From JADGRF01 sp035274465 (GTDB taxonomy: Bacteria > Myxococcota_A > Polyangia > Polyangiales > JAFGIB01), in the NCBI GenBank assembly GCA_035274465.1, contig DATEOF010000167.1, forward strand, positions 1 through 64,000: 64,000 bases of DNA, given 5' to 3'. Below are positions 1 to 7,955 of this stretch, piece by piece. A program made the position numbers and the translations under genes. Position 1 is the first letter of the stretch. Every line of letters begins with the position of its first letter. The notes beneath the pieces were generated by a model. The model worked only from the letters and a program-made list of their open reading frames with translations. It searched no databases and was not told where the DNA came from.

Positions 1-890
1 TGGCTGCGCGGAGCGCCGGCCTCGCGCCGTCGAGCCTGCAAGATCCCGATGCCATTGCGGCGGCGATGGTCGAGCTGCAGCGCGAGCGTGGCGTCGAGAT
101 CTTCGTCTTCCGCGACGACTACCTGTTCGCCTCGACGAAGCGCAAGAACCTGGCGCGTGTCGACGCGCTCGCAGGCGCCCTCGAGCGGCGCGGTATCCGA
201 CGCTTTGCGACCGTGATCCGCGCGGGTGCCGCCGACGTGGAGCGCGAGCTGTTTCGGTCGCTGCGCGATCGGCTGAAGGCGATCCGCGTCGATCTGGACG
301 TCGACGGCGCAGCGCTGCGCCGCTGGTCGCGGCAGCGGCGGAAGCTGCGCGCGATCGAGATCCTGCGCGAGTTGGATCTGTACGGCTGCTTGAACATCGT
401 CGCATTCGCGCAGGACGCCACGTTCGCGAGCAGCCTCGACTTCGCGCGCGAGGCGAGTGACTTCCCGTTCGAGTTCGCGCGCGGGGACTCGCTGTACGAA
501 CCCCGCGTCGCGCGCGTCTCGCAACTCGCGGCTGCGGCGTTTCAGCCGCGCGACAGGCTGGTGCGACGCATCATGGCCCTGCGCTTCGAGCTGGAAGTGT
601 TCAGGCATTTCTCGCCCGCGCGCCACGAACGTAGCTGGCGGGCCGAGGCCATCGGGCTGACGCGCGCGCTCGGCGAGGACAGCGTGCGTTCGCTGCGCAG
701 CATCGCGGAGCACGTCGACCGCGCCAGCGACGGTGCGCGGCAGATCGGCGTGCTTTCGCGCGGCATGCGCGCGGCCGAAGCCGAGGTCGAACAGGCCATG
801 GCCGAGCTCGCGGTGGCCATCAGCGAGGCGTCGAGGCGCGCGCATGCGGCGCCGACATTCGCCCTGGATCACGTCGCCGCCCCGGCCTGA
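1..890 (+). CDS. Radical SAM protein, C-terminal part (5' end outside window)
   Basis: The reading frame is open from the window edge (first full codon at base 3), so this is the 3' part of a longer gene and the first ATG at 66 is internal. The segment FVFRDDYLFASTKR, followed by a helix and IRAG, resembles the second half of the radical SAM barrel of B12-binding radical SAM enzymes, and a later NIVAFAQDATF strand fits the same fold. The CxxxCxxC cluster motif would lie upstream and cannot be seen. The substrate is unknown. A methyltransferase follows 55 bases downstream on the same strand and may belong to the same pathway. Confidence 0.6.
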   Translation, partial: AARSAGLAPSSLQDPDAIAAAMVELQRERGVEIFVFRDDYLFASTKRKNLARVDALAGALERRGIRRFATVIRAGAADVERELFRSLRDRLKAIRVDLDVDGAALRRWSRQRRKLRAIEILRELDLYGCLNIVAFAQDATFASSLDFAREASDFPFEFARGDSLYEPRVARVSQLAAAAFQPRDRLVRRIMALRFELEVFRHFSPARHERSWRAEAIGLTRALGEDSVRSLRSIAEHVDRASDGARQIGVLSRGMRAAEAEVEQAMAELAVAISEASRRAHAAPTFALDHVAAPA

Positions 891-945
891 GGCTCTCGCG
901 ATCGATACCTCGCGGCGCGCGAGCTTTCGAGCTAGCTTCGCGCGC

Positions 946-1632
946 ATGAGCACCGCGGGTTATCGATTCGCCAATCTGTTGACGTTGCCGGGCAGTCCGC
1001 ACCGCTTCATCGCGGCGCAGCTGCGGCAACCCAGTGGACGCTTCGGGCGCTGGGTGATGACGCGCGTGTTGAACAACCGCAACGCCGAGTTGATCACGAG
1101 CACGGTGGATGCGCTGCAGCTGCGGCGCGATCAATCGTTCCTGGATCTGGGGTTCGGTGGCGGGCTCGGGTTGCAGCTCGCGGCAGCGCGCACGGACGCG
1201 CCGCTGTGGGGCGTGGATTTCTCGGCAGACGTGGTGCTCGCGGGCGTGGACGCGTTCGCGGACGTGATCGCGGCCGGTCGCTTGAACCTGGTACGCGCCG
1301 ACGTCGCGGACCTGCCGTTGCGCGATGGACTGGTGGAAGCGATCGCGACCGTCAACACCATCTACTTCTGGCCCGACGTGTTGCGCGGCCTCAGTTCGCT
1401 GCTGCGCGTGCTCCGCCCGGGCGGGCGCATCGCGATCGGCTACAGTGGCGCGACCAAGATGCGCGACTTCGGCAAGATCACGCAGCATGGCTTCCGAACG
1501 TACGAGCCCGCCGAGGTAGAGGCGTTGTTGCGAGACGCCGGCTTCACGCGCGTCTCGACGCAGACGCTCTCGGGCAAGACCAGCCGCGGCGACTACGTGA
1601 GCCTGGGCGTGAGAGAAGTCGGAGCTGCTTGA
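946..1632 (+). CDS. SAM-dependent class I methyltransferase
   Basis: This 228-aa protein has a Methyltransf_11-like core. Motif I is LDLGFGGGLGLQL (about residues 68-80), an acidic residue follows the second strand (GVDFS), and LRVLRPGGRIAIGYS is the usual post-motif III turn. Longer in-frame starts exist upstream, but the ATG at 946 gives a normal N terminus and avoids overlap with the preceding gene. It uses S-adenosylmethionine as methyl donor; the acceptor cannot be deduced. It is cytoplasmic, with no signal peptide or membrane segment. It probably shares a transcript with the upstream radical SAM gene. Confidence 0.75.
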   Translation: MSTAGYRFANLLTLPGSPHRFIAAQLRQPSGRFGRWVMTRVLNNRNAELITSTVDALQLRRDQSFLDLGFGGGLGLQLAAARTDAPLWGVDFSADVVLAGVDAFADVIAAGRLNLVRADVADLPLRDGLVEAIATVNTIYFWPDVLRGLSSLLRVLRPGGRIAIGYSGATKMRDFGKITQHGFRTYEPAEVEALLRDAGFTRVSTQTLSGKTSRGDYVSLGVREVGAA

Positions 1633-1664
1633 CCGGGAGTCCCGGCGGTGCAATGTTAGCTCCC

Positions 1665-1712
1665 ATGCTCGCGCAACCACGTCGTTCGAATTGGTGGCGG
1701 CCCTCGACATAG
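1665..1712 (+). CDS. trpL: Putative trp leader peptide (TrpL-like)
   Basis: A 15-codon ORF reads MLAQPRRSNWWRPST and has two adjacent Trp codons at 1692-1697. An in-frame ATG at 1653 would add MLAP. It lies 86 bases upstream of the fused anthranilate synthase gene and is followed by inverted repeats, which is the layout of a ribosome-mediated trp attenuator. Rhizobial trpE(G) genes are known to have such a leader with consecutive Trp codons. A TTGACC box at 1629-1634, then 17 bases and a weak AATGTT, would place transcription start close to 1665, so the leader could be translated without a 5' UTR; this is inference. Tandem Trp codons are rare by chance, and the position directly before a Trp-biosynthesis gene makes coincidence unlikely. 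Confidence 0.7.
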   Translation: MLAQPRRSNWWRPST

Positions 1713-1787
1713 GGCGGCCGGCGAGTCTGTTTTCTAGTTGCGTGTTTCACAGTTCACCAGCCCCCTCCGATGGAGGCTAGGAACTGT
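1698..1787 (+). promoter_or_regulatory. Probable trp attenuator region with two inverted repeats
   Basis: The first hairpin starts inside the leader ORF just after the Trp codons. GCCCT (1700-1704) can pair with AGGGC (1711-1715), or CGGCC (1698-1702) with GGCCG (1716-1720). A short T tract follows at 1730-1733. The second hairpin has outer arms ACAGTTC (1749-1755) and GAACTGT (1781-1787) and an inner CCTCC (1764-1768)/GGAGG (1772-1776) stem. The GGAGG is an apparent ribosome-binding sequence that the inner stem would hide. Whether control is by termination or by translation cannot be decided by eye, because neither hairpin is followed directly by a long T run. Confidence 0.55.
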
Positions 1788-1798
1788 TCACTCGTCCG

Positions 1799-3994
1799 AT
1801 GACTCCAGCGGAGGCTCCCGAAAGGACCTCGAGAGTCATGGATGACCAGCAACGATCTCACGGTTATACGACCTCCGGCGGCCTGCGCGTCACGCGGACC
1901 GTCCTGCAGCTGGGAGCGGCGAAGGCCCAGCAGCTACTCTCGTCGGCGCTCGATCGGCAGCGCGGCCTGTGGCTCGCGTCGAGCTTCGAGTATCCGGGAC
2001 GGTACAAGCGCTACGACCTCGGCTTCAGCGATCCTCCGCTGAGCCTCGAGGCGCGCGGTCGCCGCTTCCGGCTCGAGGCGTTGAACGAGCGTGGAGAGCT
2101 GTTGCTCCGCGCGTGTCTCTCGGCGCTTTCGGCTTGCCCGGAGGTCCGAGGACTCCTCCGCACGACGTCGGCGATCGAAGGCGAGGTCCCGCCGGGGGAG
2201 CAGGGGTTCTACGAGGAAGTCCGCACGCGCGTGCCCAGCGTGTTCAGCGTCGTGCGCGCGCTGTGTGCGTTCTTCGCGTCGCCCGAGGACGCATTGCTCG
2301 GCCTGTACGGTGCATTCGGCTACGACCTCGTGTTCCAGTTCGAAGCGTTGCGACAATTGCAACCGAGAGCCGCAAGCCAGCGCGATCTGGTGTTGTACCT
2401 GCCCGATCGCGTGCTGCTGATCGATCACGAGCGCGGCAGCGCCAGCCAGCACAGCTACGACTTCGAGCTGGACGGCGAGTCGACCGCCGGCTTGCCACGC
2501 GCCACAGCGCCCGCGCCGTTCGTCCCGAACGCCAGCGCGAGCGAGGCGCGCGATCACGCGCCGGGAGAGTTTGCGCGCGATGTGGAGCGCGCCAGGCAGG
2601 CCTTTGCCGTCGGCGATCTATTCGAAGTCACGCCCAGCCAGGTATTCAGTCGAGCTTGCCGCGCGCTGCCGTCCGCGGTGTTCGATGCCTTGCGTCGCGC
2701 GAATCCCGCGCCGTACGGGTTTCTCGCCAACCTTGGCGACAACGAATTCCTGGTCGGCGCATCGCCCGAGATGTACGCGCGCGTGTCGGGCCGGCGCGTG
2801 GAGACTTGCCCGATCGCCGGTACGATCCGACGCGGCAGCGACGCGCTGGATGACGCGCGGCAGATCCTGACCCTGCTGAGCTCGGCCAAGGACGAGGCCG
2901 AGCTGACGATGTGTACCGACGTGGATCGCAACGACAAGGCGCGCGTGTGCGAGCCGGGCAGCGTGCGCGTGATCGGGCGGCGGCAGATCGAGCTGTACTC
3001 GCGGCTGATCCACACCGTGGATCACGTCGAAGGTGTGCTGCGCGACGGCTACGACCAGCTCGACGCGTTCCTCACGCACCTGTGGGCGGTGACGGTCACG
3101 GGTGCACCGAAGCTGGATGCGATGCAGTTCATCGAGGGCTGCGAGCGCAGTCCGCGGGCGTTCTACGGCGGTGCGGTGGGCGCGATCGGCTTCGATGGCT
3201 CGCTCAACACCGGCCTGACGTTGCGCACGCTGCACATCCGCGCCGGCGTCGCGCACCTGCGAGCGGGTGCGACGCTGAACTTCGACTCGGATCCGGCCGA
3301 GGAGGAGCGCGAGTCGGAGCTGAAGGCGTCCGCGTTGTTCGCCGCGCTGGAGCGCGCGGAGCCGCGCACTACGCAGCCATTGGCGGCGGAGTCCATTCGC
3401 GTAAGTGCGCGCCTTCCCGTGCTGCTGATCGATCATCGCGACTCGTTCGTGCACACGCTGGCCGACTACCTGCGCCAGGTGGGCTGCACGGTCAGCACCC
3501 TGCGCTACGGCTTCGACAGCGCGGAGTACGATCGGCTCGCGCCCGCGCTGGTGGTCCTCTCACCGGGGCCCGCGCGCCCCGATGACTTCGGCATGCGCGA
3601 CACGTTCGCGGAGCTCGAGCGGCGCGGGCTGCCGGCGTTCGGCGTGTGCCTCGGCCTGCAAGGCATGGTGGAGTACTGCGGAGGGCGCCTGGCACAGCTC
3701 GCCACGCCCATGCACGGCAAGGCCTCGGCCATCACCGGCCGCGAGAGCCCCTTGTTCGCAGGTCTGCCGCGCGAGCTGCGGGTCGGCCGCTACCACTCGC
3801 TGTACGCCGACCCGAGCGCGCTCCCGGACGAGCTCGAGATCCTTGCGACAGCCCAGGACGGCACCATCATGGCCGTGGCACACAAGCAGCGGCCGTGGTC
3901 GGCAGTCCAGTTCCACCCGGAGTCGATCCTGAGCGCGGACCAGGGCCACGGCCTGCGCTTGATCCAGAACCTGGTCGAGCTGATCAAGGTCTGA
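1799..3994 (+). CDS. trpE(G): Anthranilate synthase, fused TrpE-TrpG
   Basis: This 731-aa single chain carries the chorismate-using aminase domain (about residues 1-530) and a C-terminal glutamine amidotransferase (from about 541). It makes anthranilate from chorismate and glutamine, the first step of Trp synthesis. TrpE features include SSFEYPGRYKRYDLGF near the N terminus, CTDVDRNDKARVCEPGSV and VTVTGAPKLDAMQFIEGCE. The amidotransferase triad is Cys617 in FGVCLGLQ with His706 and Glu708 in QFHPES. The length and fused order match the single-chain enzymes of rhizobia. A second in-frame ATG at 1838 has AAGGA 11 bases upstream and is a possible true start. The gene lies behind a leader ORF with tandem Trp codons, which implies attenuation by Trp supply. 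The 3' end overlaps the convergent NUDIX gene by 11 bases. Confidence 0.93.
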   Translation: MTPAEAPERTSRVMDDQQRSHGYTTSGGLRVTRTVLQLGAAKAQQLLSSALDRQRGLWLASSFEYPGRYKRYDLGFSDPPLSLEARGRRFRLEALNERGELLLRACLSALSACPEVRGLLRTTSAIEGEVPPGEQGFYEEVRTRVPSVFSVVRALCAFFASPEDALLGLYGAFGYDLVFQFEALRQLQPRAASQRDLVLYLPDRVLLIDHERGSASQHSYDFELDGESTAGLPRATAPAPFVPNASASEARDHAPGEFARDVERARQAFAVGDLFEVTPSQVFSRACRALPSAVFDALRRANPAPYGFLANLGDNEFLVGASPEMYARVSGRRVETCPIAGTIRRGSDALDDARQILTLLSSAKDEAELTMCTDVDRNDKARVCEPGSVRVIGRRQIELYSRLIHTVDHVEGVLRDGYDQLDAFLTHLWAVTVTGAPKLDAMQFIEGCERSPRAFYGGAVGAIGFDGSLNTGLTLRTLHIRAGVAHLRAGATLNFDSDPAEEERESELKASALFAALERAEPRTTQPLAAESIRVSARLPVLLIDHRDSFVHTLADYLRQVGCTVSTLRYGFDSAEYDRLAPALVVLSPGPARPDDFGMRDTFAELERRGLPAFGVCLGLQGMVEYCGGRLAQLATPMHGKASAITGRESPLFAGLPRELRVGRYHSLYADPSALPDELEILATAQDGTIMAVAHKQRPWSAVQFHPESILSADQGHGLRLIQNLVELIKV

Positions 3995-4529
3995 GGCGTG
4001 CTCCGGCGCGCAGCAGCGCAATTGCGCTCTTGGCGTCGTTGACCTCGCCGCGTTCCGCCATGCCGATCGCCTCTGCAAGCGGCAGTAGCACGCACTCCAG
4101 CGACTCGTTGTACGCCAGGGCTTGCTGCCCTGGCGACAGCTGTCGCGCCAGGTACAGATGGATGCGCTCGTCGCAGAAGCCCGGCGCCGGGACGATCGTG
4201 CCGAGCGAGATCAGCTGACCCGCCAAGTAGCCGGTCTCCTCGGCGAGCTCCCGCCGCGCGCAGCTCTCCAGCGTCTCGCCGGGATCCAGCTTGCCGGCAG
4301 GCACCTCCCACAAGGTCTCGTGCACGGCCCAGCGGTACTGGCGCAGCATGACTACCTGGCCGTCGTCCAGCAGCGGCACGACCGCGCAGGCCCCTGGATG
4401 CTCCAGCACCGGCAGCGTGAACTGTCTGCCGTCCGGCAGGCGCACGTCTTCTTCGCCGAAGCGCCCGACGCTGCCCTGCCAGAGCTCGCGCCGAGCCAGG
4501 CGTTTTCCATCCTCGAATACGCGGGTCAC
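3984..4529 (-). CDS. NUDIX hydrolase, ADP-ribose pyrophosphatase type
   Basis: This 181-aa cytoplasmic protein has a complete NUDIX box, GKLDPGETLESCARREL followed by AEETGY (Gx5Ex7REUxEExGU), which binds the catalytic metals. The upstream strand VVMLRQYRWAVHETLWEVPAG and the downstream PAPGFCDERIHLYLA are typical of the ADP-ribose pyrophosphatase (NudF-like) branch, where the enzyme cleaves ADP-ribose to AMP and ribose-5-phosphate. The exact substrate is inferred from family resemblance only. The gene converges on trpE(G) and their ends overlap by 11 bases. Confidence 0.88.
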   Translation of the reverse strand: MTRVFEDGKRLARRELWQGSVGRFGEEDVRLPDGRQFTLPVLEHPGACAVVPLLDDGQVVMLRQYRWAVHETLWEVPAGKLDPGETLESCARRELAEETGYLAGQLISLGTIVPAPGFCDERIHLYLARQLSPGQQALAYNESLECVLLPLAEAIGMAERGEVNDAKSAIALLRAGARLRP

Positions 4530-4544
4530 GCTCCCATTCTATGT

Positions 4545-5015
4545 TCAGTCACACACACAATGCACCCACTCGCCGCTCGTCGGCACCTGCGCGCGCTGCC
4601 CGCAGTCGACGTACAGCGCCGAGCTGGTGCAGATCTGGTCGGGCGGCGGGGTGCAGGTGCCGTACATCTCGAGACACGCGGTGTTGCCCGGCGTGCGGTG
4701 GATCTCTCGCGTGCGGCCCCGCGCCTTCTTCTTCTGCGCGTCGGGTGCCGGCAGTGCACCAGCCGGAGGCTTCTCTTCCGCTGCCCGCTCCGCAGGCGCG
4801 GCGGTCGCTGTCTGCGGCGCATCGGTCGTGCCCTCCTTGGGCGGCGCTGCCGGCGGCGGCTCTGCCTGCGTCGGGGCGGCCGCGGGTTCGGCGCTCGGCG
4901 CGCGCGGCGCGATCGGTTGTACGGGCGCGACCGGCTCGGGCGCCGAGCTGCTGCGGCTGCAGCTGATGGCTGCAAGGAGCGCGGACGCGAGGAAGGGGGT
5001 AGGGATGCGGAGCAC
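4545..5015 (-). CDS. Proline/alanine-rich putative lipoprotein
   Basis: The reading frame is open further upstream to a TTG at 5057. The GTG at 5015 gives a compact signal peptide (VLRIPTPFLASALLAAISC) ending at a lipobox-like Cys, so that start is preferred but not certain. The mature part is a low-complexity Ala/Pro/Glu linker followed by a short C-terminal domain with five Cys (CLEMYGTC, ICTSS, DCGQ, HCVCD), probably disulphide-bonded outside the cytoplasm. No family was recognised. It lies immediately downstream of the regulator of the RegB/RegA pair on the same strand, with about 50 bases between them. Confidence 0.55.
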   Translation of the reverse strand: MLRIPTPFLASALLAAISCSRSSSAPEPVAPVQPIAPRAPSAEPAAAPTQAEPPPAAPPKEGTTDAPQTATAAPAERAAEEKPPAGALPAPDAQKKKARGRTREIHRTPGNTACLEMYGTCTPPPDQICTSSALYVDCGQRAQVPTSGEWVHCVCD

Positions 5016-5064
5016 GCTGCAGCATGCCGCATGCAGGCCAGCCCGCGCCACGTTCAAAACTGTC

Positions 5065-5634
5065 TCACTCGCGAGGCGGGTACTTTTGCAAGATGCGTTG
5101 CAGGCTGCGGCGGTGCAGGCCCAGCCGGCGCGCGGCCTCGGACACGTTGCCCTCGCAATCCGCGAGCACGCGGTTGATGTGCTCCCAGCGCACGCGCTCG
5201 AGCGAGGGCGCAGGGAACTCGGTGGCGCTCTCGCCGGGTGCCGGAGGCGCGTCGCGCTGGAACGCGGCGATCACGTCGTCGGCGTCTGCGGGTTTCTGCA
5301 AGTAGTAGATCGCACCGAGCTTCATGGCATCGATCGTGGTCGCGATGCTGCCGTATGCGGTCAGTACGACGATCTTGGTCTCCGGATCGATCGTCTTGAG
5401 CTCGCGGATCAACTCGAGCCCAGATCGGCCGGGCATGCGCAGATCGACCACCGCGAACTCGGGCGGATCCGAGAGCGCCAGCGCGCGGGCTTCGTCGTAG
5501 TCACCTGCCGTGCGAGCGTCCAGGCCGCGCGCTCGACACGCCGTGGCCAGCCGTTCACGCAGCGTGCTGTCGTCGTCGACGATCAAGATGGAGGGCGCGT
5601 CGGGAACTTCGGTGGGCGGTCTGGGTTGGCTCAC
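5065..5634 (-). CDS. regA: RegA/PrrA/ActR-type response regulator
   Basis: This 189-aa protein has a receiver domain (residues about 14-130) with the acidic pocket VDDD, the phospho-acceptor Asp in VVDLRMPG and the conserved LTAYGSIATTIDAMKLGA segment, ending in the switch Lys of LQKPAD. After a Pro-rich hinge comes a Fis-type helix-turn-helix, RVRWEHINRVLADCEGNVSE then AARRLGLHRRSLQRIL. This HTH is the hallmark of RegA/PrrA regulators that adjust respiration, carbon and nitrogen metabolism to redox state in proteobacteria. The partner kinase gene lies just upstream (26-base gap, same strand), so the two form an operon. Confidence 0.88.
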   Translation of the reverse strand: MSQPRPPTEVPDAPSILIVDDDSTLRERLATACRARGLDARTAGDYDEARALALSDPPEFAVVDLRMPGRSGLELIRELKTIDPETKIVVLTAYGSIATTIDAMKLGAIYYLQKPADADDVIAAFQRDAPPAPGESATEFPAPSLERVRWEHINRVLADCEGNVSEAARRLGLHRRSLQRILQKYPPRE

Positions 5635-5660
5635 GACGACCTCAACGTATGCGGTGCGTT

Positions 5661-6998
5661 TCAGGTGTGCATGCGGCGATTTGTCGCAGCGGCGAGCGGC
5701 AAGACCAGCGCGGCGGTGGTTCCTGCCCCGGGTTGGGAGTCCAGCTTGACGCTGCCGCCGGCGCGCTCGACGACCACACGCGCCAGGAACAGCCCCAGGC
5801 CCATGCCGTCTCCCGGAGCCTTGGTGGTGAAGAACGGCTCGCCGGCGCGAGACAAGATTTCCGCACTCATCCCGCTGCCGAAGTCGCGTACCTCGAGCAC
5901 GCAGCGACCCTGCTGGGTCCGCGCGCTGATCCGCACCGGTTCGGCCTGCGCCGAGGCCTGCAGCGCGTTCTTCAACACGGCGCGCAGGGCCTGCGCCGTG
6001 GCCTGGGGCGGGGCATGCAGCACGCTGTCGGCGGTGGCCTCGTCGACGTCCAGCTTCACGTGCAGGTTCTGGCCGAGGCCATCCATCACGCGCTGCAGCA
6101 GCTCGCGCACGCGCAGCGGTTCGTCGTCGCGCTCGCCGGGTTGGCCGGCATCCGCCGCCATCCGCTGCAGGATCTCGCGGCAGCGCTCGACCTCGCGGCG
6201 GATCAGCTGTGCGTCGTCGCGCGCCGCGCCCGCTTGCATGCCGCGCTCCAGCTCCTTGGCCACCACCGCGATCGTCGACAGCGGCGTGGACAGCTCGTGG
6301 GCCGCGCCGGTCGCCAAGGTGGCGAGCGAGGCGAGCTTCTCGCTCTGCGATGCCAGGTTGCGCGCGCGCGCCAGCTCACCCTCGCGCTCGGCCAGGCTCT
6401 GGCGCACGCGCGTCACGAAGTAGGTGACCGCGACCGCGGCCACGCCGAACGCGATCCACATGCCCTGCATGTGCATGCGCATCTGCTGGGCGTGATCCAT
6501 GTGCGTCAATTCCGGCAGCCACGAGGGCTGGGCAAACAGCAGGCCGAAGCCCGCCAGCGCCAGCCCGACCAACGCCCAGGTGTAGCTCGCGGGCAAGACC
6601 ACTGCGGCCAGCGCGACGTGTACCAGGTACAGAAACGAGAACGGATTGAAGGGACCGCCCGTCAGGTACAGGAGGCCGGTCAACAACACCACGTCGACGG
6701 CGATCACGAGTCCCAGCGCCCAGTCGCGCACCACGCGCTTGTGCTTCGCCCACAGCTGACAGGCCGCATTGCTCAACGCCTCGATCGCCAGCACCACCGA
6801 CAAGCTGAGCAGTGGCAGATCGAAGCGCAGCCCCCAGCTGACCAGCAACAGCGTCAGCACTTGACCGGCGACCGCGAGCCAGCGCAGCCGAACCAACCAG
6901 GCCATGTTGATCAGCTGTGCTGCGGAGTCGTCGGTGGACGGTCGAAACGCCAGCGCTTCGAGCGCGCTCGAGCCGATATCCAGAGGCTTGGATTGCAT
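5661..6998 (-). CDS. regB: RegB/PrrB-type redox-sensing histidine kinase
   Basis: Read from the ATG at 6998 this is a 445-aa kinase with about six N-terminal membrane segments, a DHp domain and an HATPase domain (G boxes near VRDFGSGM and GDGMGLGLF). The GGPFNPF motif at residues 114-120 is the quinone-binding heptapeptide known from RegB. The H box is AHELSTPLSTI with His234. Cys273 in RCREIL lies 39 residues after that His, close to the spacing of the redox-active Cys of Rhodobacter RegB. Longer in-frame starts reach 7133 but would run through an inverted repeat at 7010-7085, so 6998 is preferred. It should phosphorylate the RegA-like regulator encoded next. Confidence 0.88.
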   Translation of the reverse strand: MQSKPLDIGSSALEALAFRPSTDDSAAQLINMAWLVRLRWLAVAGQVLTLLLVSWGLRFDLPLLSLSVVLAIEALSNAACQLWAKHKRVVRDWALGLVIAVDVVLLTGLLYLTGGPFNPFSFLYLVHVALAAVVLPASYTWALVGLALAGFGLLFAQPSWLPELTHMDHAQQMRMHMQGMWIAFGVAAVAVTYFVTRVRQSLAEREGELARARNLASQSEKLASLATLATGAAHELSTPLSTIAVVAKELERGMQAGAARDDAQLIRREVERCREILQRMAADAGQPGERDDEPLRVRELLQRVMDGLGQNLHVKLDVDEATADSVLHAPPQATAQALRAVLKNALQASAQAEPVRISARTQQGRCVLEVRDFGSGMSAEILSRAGEPFFTTKAPGDGMGLGLFLARVVVERAGGSVKLDSQPGAGTTAALVLPLAAATNRRMHT

Positions 6999-7009
6999 TC
7001 GGGTGTTAG

Positions 7010-7085
7010 GCCTCCGCCCGCGTGATGTTGGTCGTTTCTCGCTTGTTCCCTGCGCGATAAACAACCAAATCACGCGGGCGGAGGC
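7010..7085. repeat. Intergenic inverted repeat, 17-bp perfect arms
   Basis: GCCTCCGCCCGCGTGAT at 7010-7026 is exactly complementary to 7069-7085, and the pairing continues imperfectly inward through TTGGT/ACCA. The 42-base spacer is less GC-rich than its surroundings. The element sits between the divergent regB-like gene (start 6998) and the acyltransferase gene (start 7168). It could be a cruciform or regulator site serving both promoters, or a small relict mobile element. No other copy was noticed in the window. Confidence 0.75.
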
Positions 7086-7167
7086 TTGAGCGTGCGAGCT
7101 GCGCGCTGAGGCGTCAAGCCAGGCATTGCGCACGGCCCCGGCTCGACTATGCTCGCGCCGCCTTCAT

Positions 7168-7935
7168 ATGTCAGAAGCGCCAGTTTCGTTACGGCCCGAC
7201 ACGCCCTTGGACGCCATGCTTTCGATCCCGTTGTGGGGCGCGGGGCTCGCCTGGTTGGTACCCATGATGGGCGCCCAGATGGTGTTGCACCGCCTGGTCG
7301 GGCCTGAGCGCATTCAGTGGGTCGAGCGGCTGTACACGCGCGGCCAGGTGTTTCTGACGGGCTCGCGCTGGCGCGCCGTGGTCGATCCGGCGATCGATCC
7401 CGGCCGGCCTTACATGTTTTTCCAGAATCACGTCAATCACCTCGATCACTGCACGATGTACGCGGCCACGCCGCACTTCAAACAAGGCGTGGAGCTCGAG
7501 GAACACTTCCGCTACCCGGTCTACGGCGCCTACATGCGCAGCCGCGGCACGCTGCCGGTTCGGCGGAATTCGCCGCGCGACTTCTTTGACTTGCGCGACC
7601 TGATGCGCGCGGAGTTCGAGCGCGGGCACTCGCTGTTGGTGTTCCCCGAGGGCACGCGCACGCTTACCGGACGCCTCGGAGAGTTCCAGCAAGGCGTGTT
7701 CCGCATCGCCCAGGAGCTCGCCGCGCCGATCGTCCCGGTCACCGTCACGGGCATGTACCGGGTCATGCGCAAAGGCTCGCTGCTGATCCGTCCCGGGCAC
7801 CAGGTCACCGTGTACTGCGACGCGCCCATCGAGACGGCCGGGACTACTCGCAAGCAGCTCCGACCGATCATGGGCGCGGTGCGCGAAGTCATGGCGCGCA
7901 GGTTGGATGCGTATTGGTCGGAGTCCGAGCGATAG
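7168..7935 (+). CDS. 1-acyl-glycerol-3-phosphate acyltransferase family protein (PlsC-like)
   Basis: From the ATG at 7168 the protein is 255 aa. It carries the acyltransferase HX4D motif in NHVNHLDH and the glycerophosphate-binding VFPEGTRTLTGRLGEFQQGV block, followed by IVPVTVTG. A hydrophobic N-terminal stretch (LWGAGLAWLVPMMGAQMVL) suggests a monotopic inner-membrane enzyme. Members transfer an acyl chain to lysophosphatidic acid or a related acceptor in phospholipid synthesis; the exact acceptor is not evident. The gene is transcribed away from regB across the 76-bp inverted repeat. Confidence 0.85.
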   Translation: MSEAPVSLRPDTPLDAMLSIPLWGAGLAWLVPMMGAQMVLHRLVGPERIQWVERLYTRGQVFLTGSRWRAVVDPAIDPGRPYMFFQNHVNHLDHCTMYAATPHFKQGVELEEHFRYPVYGAYMRSRGTLPVRRNSPRDFFDLRDLMRAEFERGHSLLVFPEGTRTLTGRLGEFQQGVFRIAQELAAPIVPVTVTGMYRVMRKGSLLIRPGHQVTVYCDAPIETAGTTRKQLRPIMGAVREVMARRLDAYWSESER

Positions 7936-7955
7936 TCCGCCACTCCCCCGGCGCG

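Noticed and set aside
4291..6423. 710-codon plus-strand frame across the NUDIX, lipoprotein and RegBA genes
   Set aside because: It runs antisense to four recognised proteins and shows no motif.
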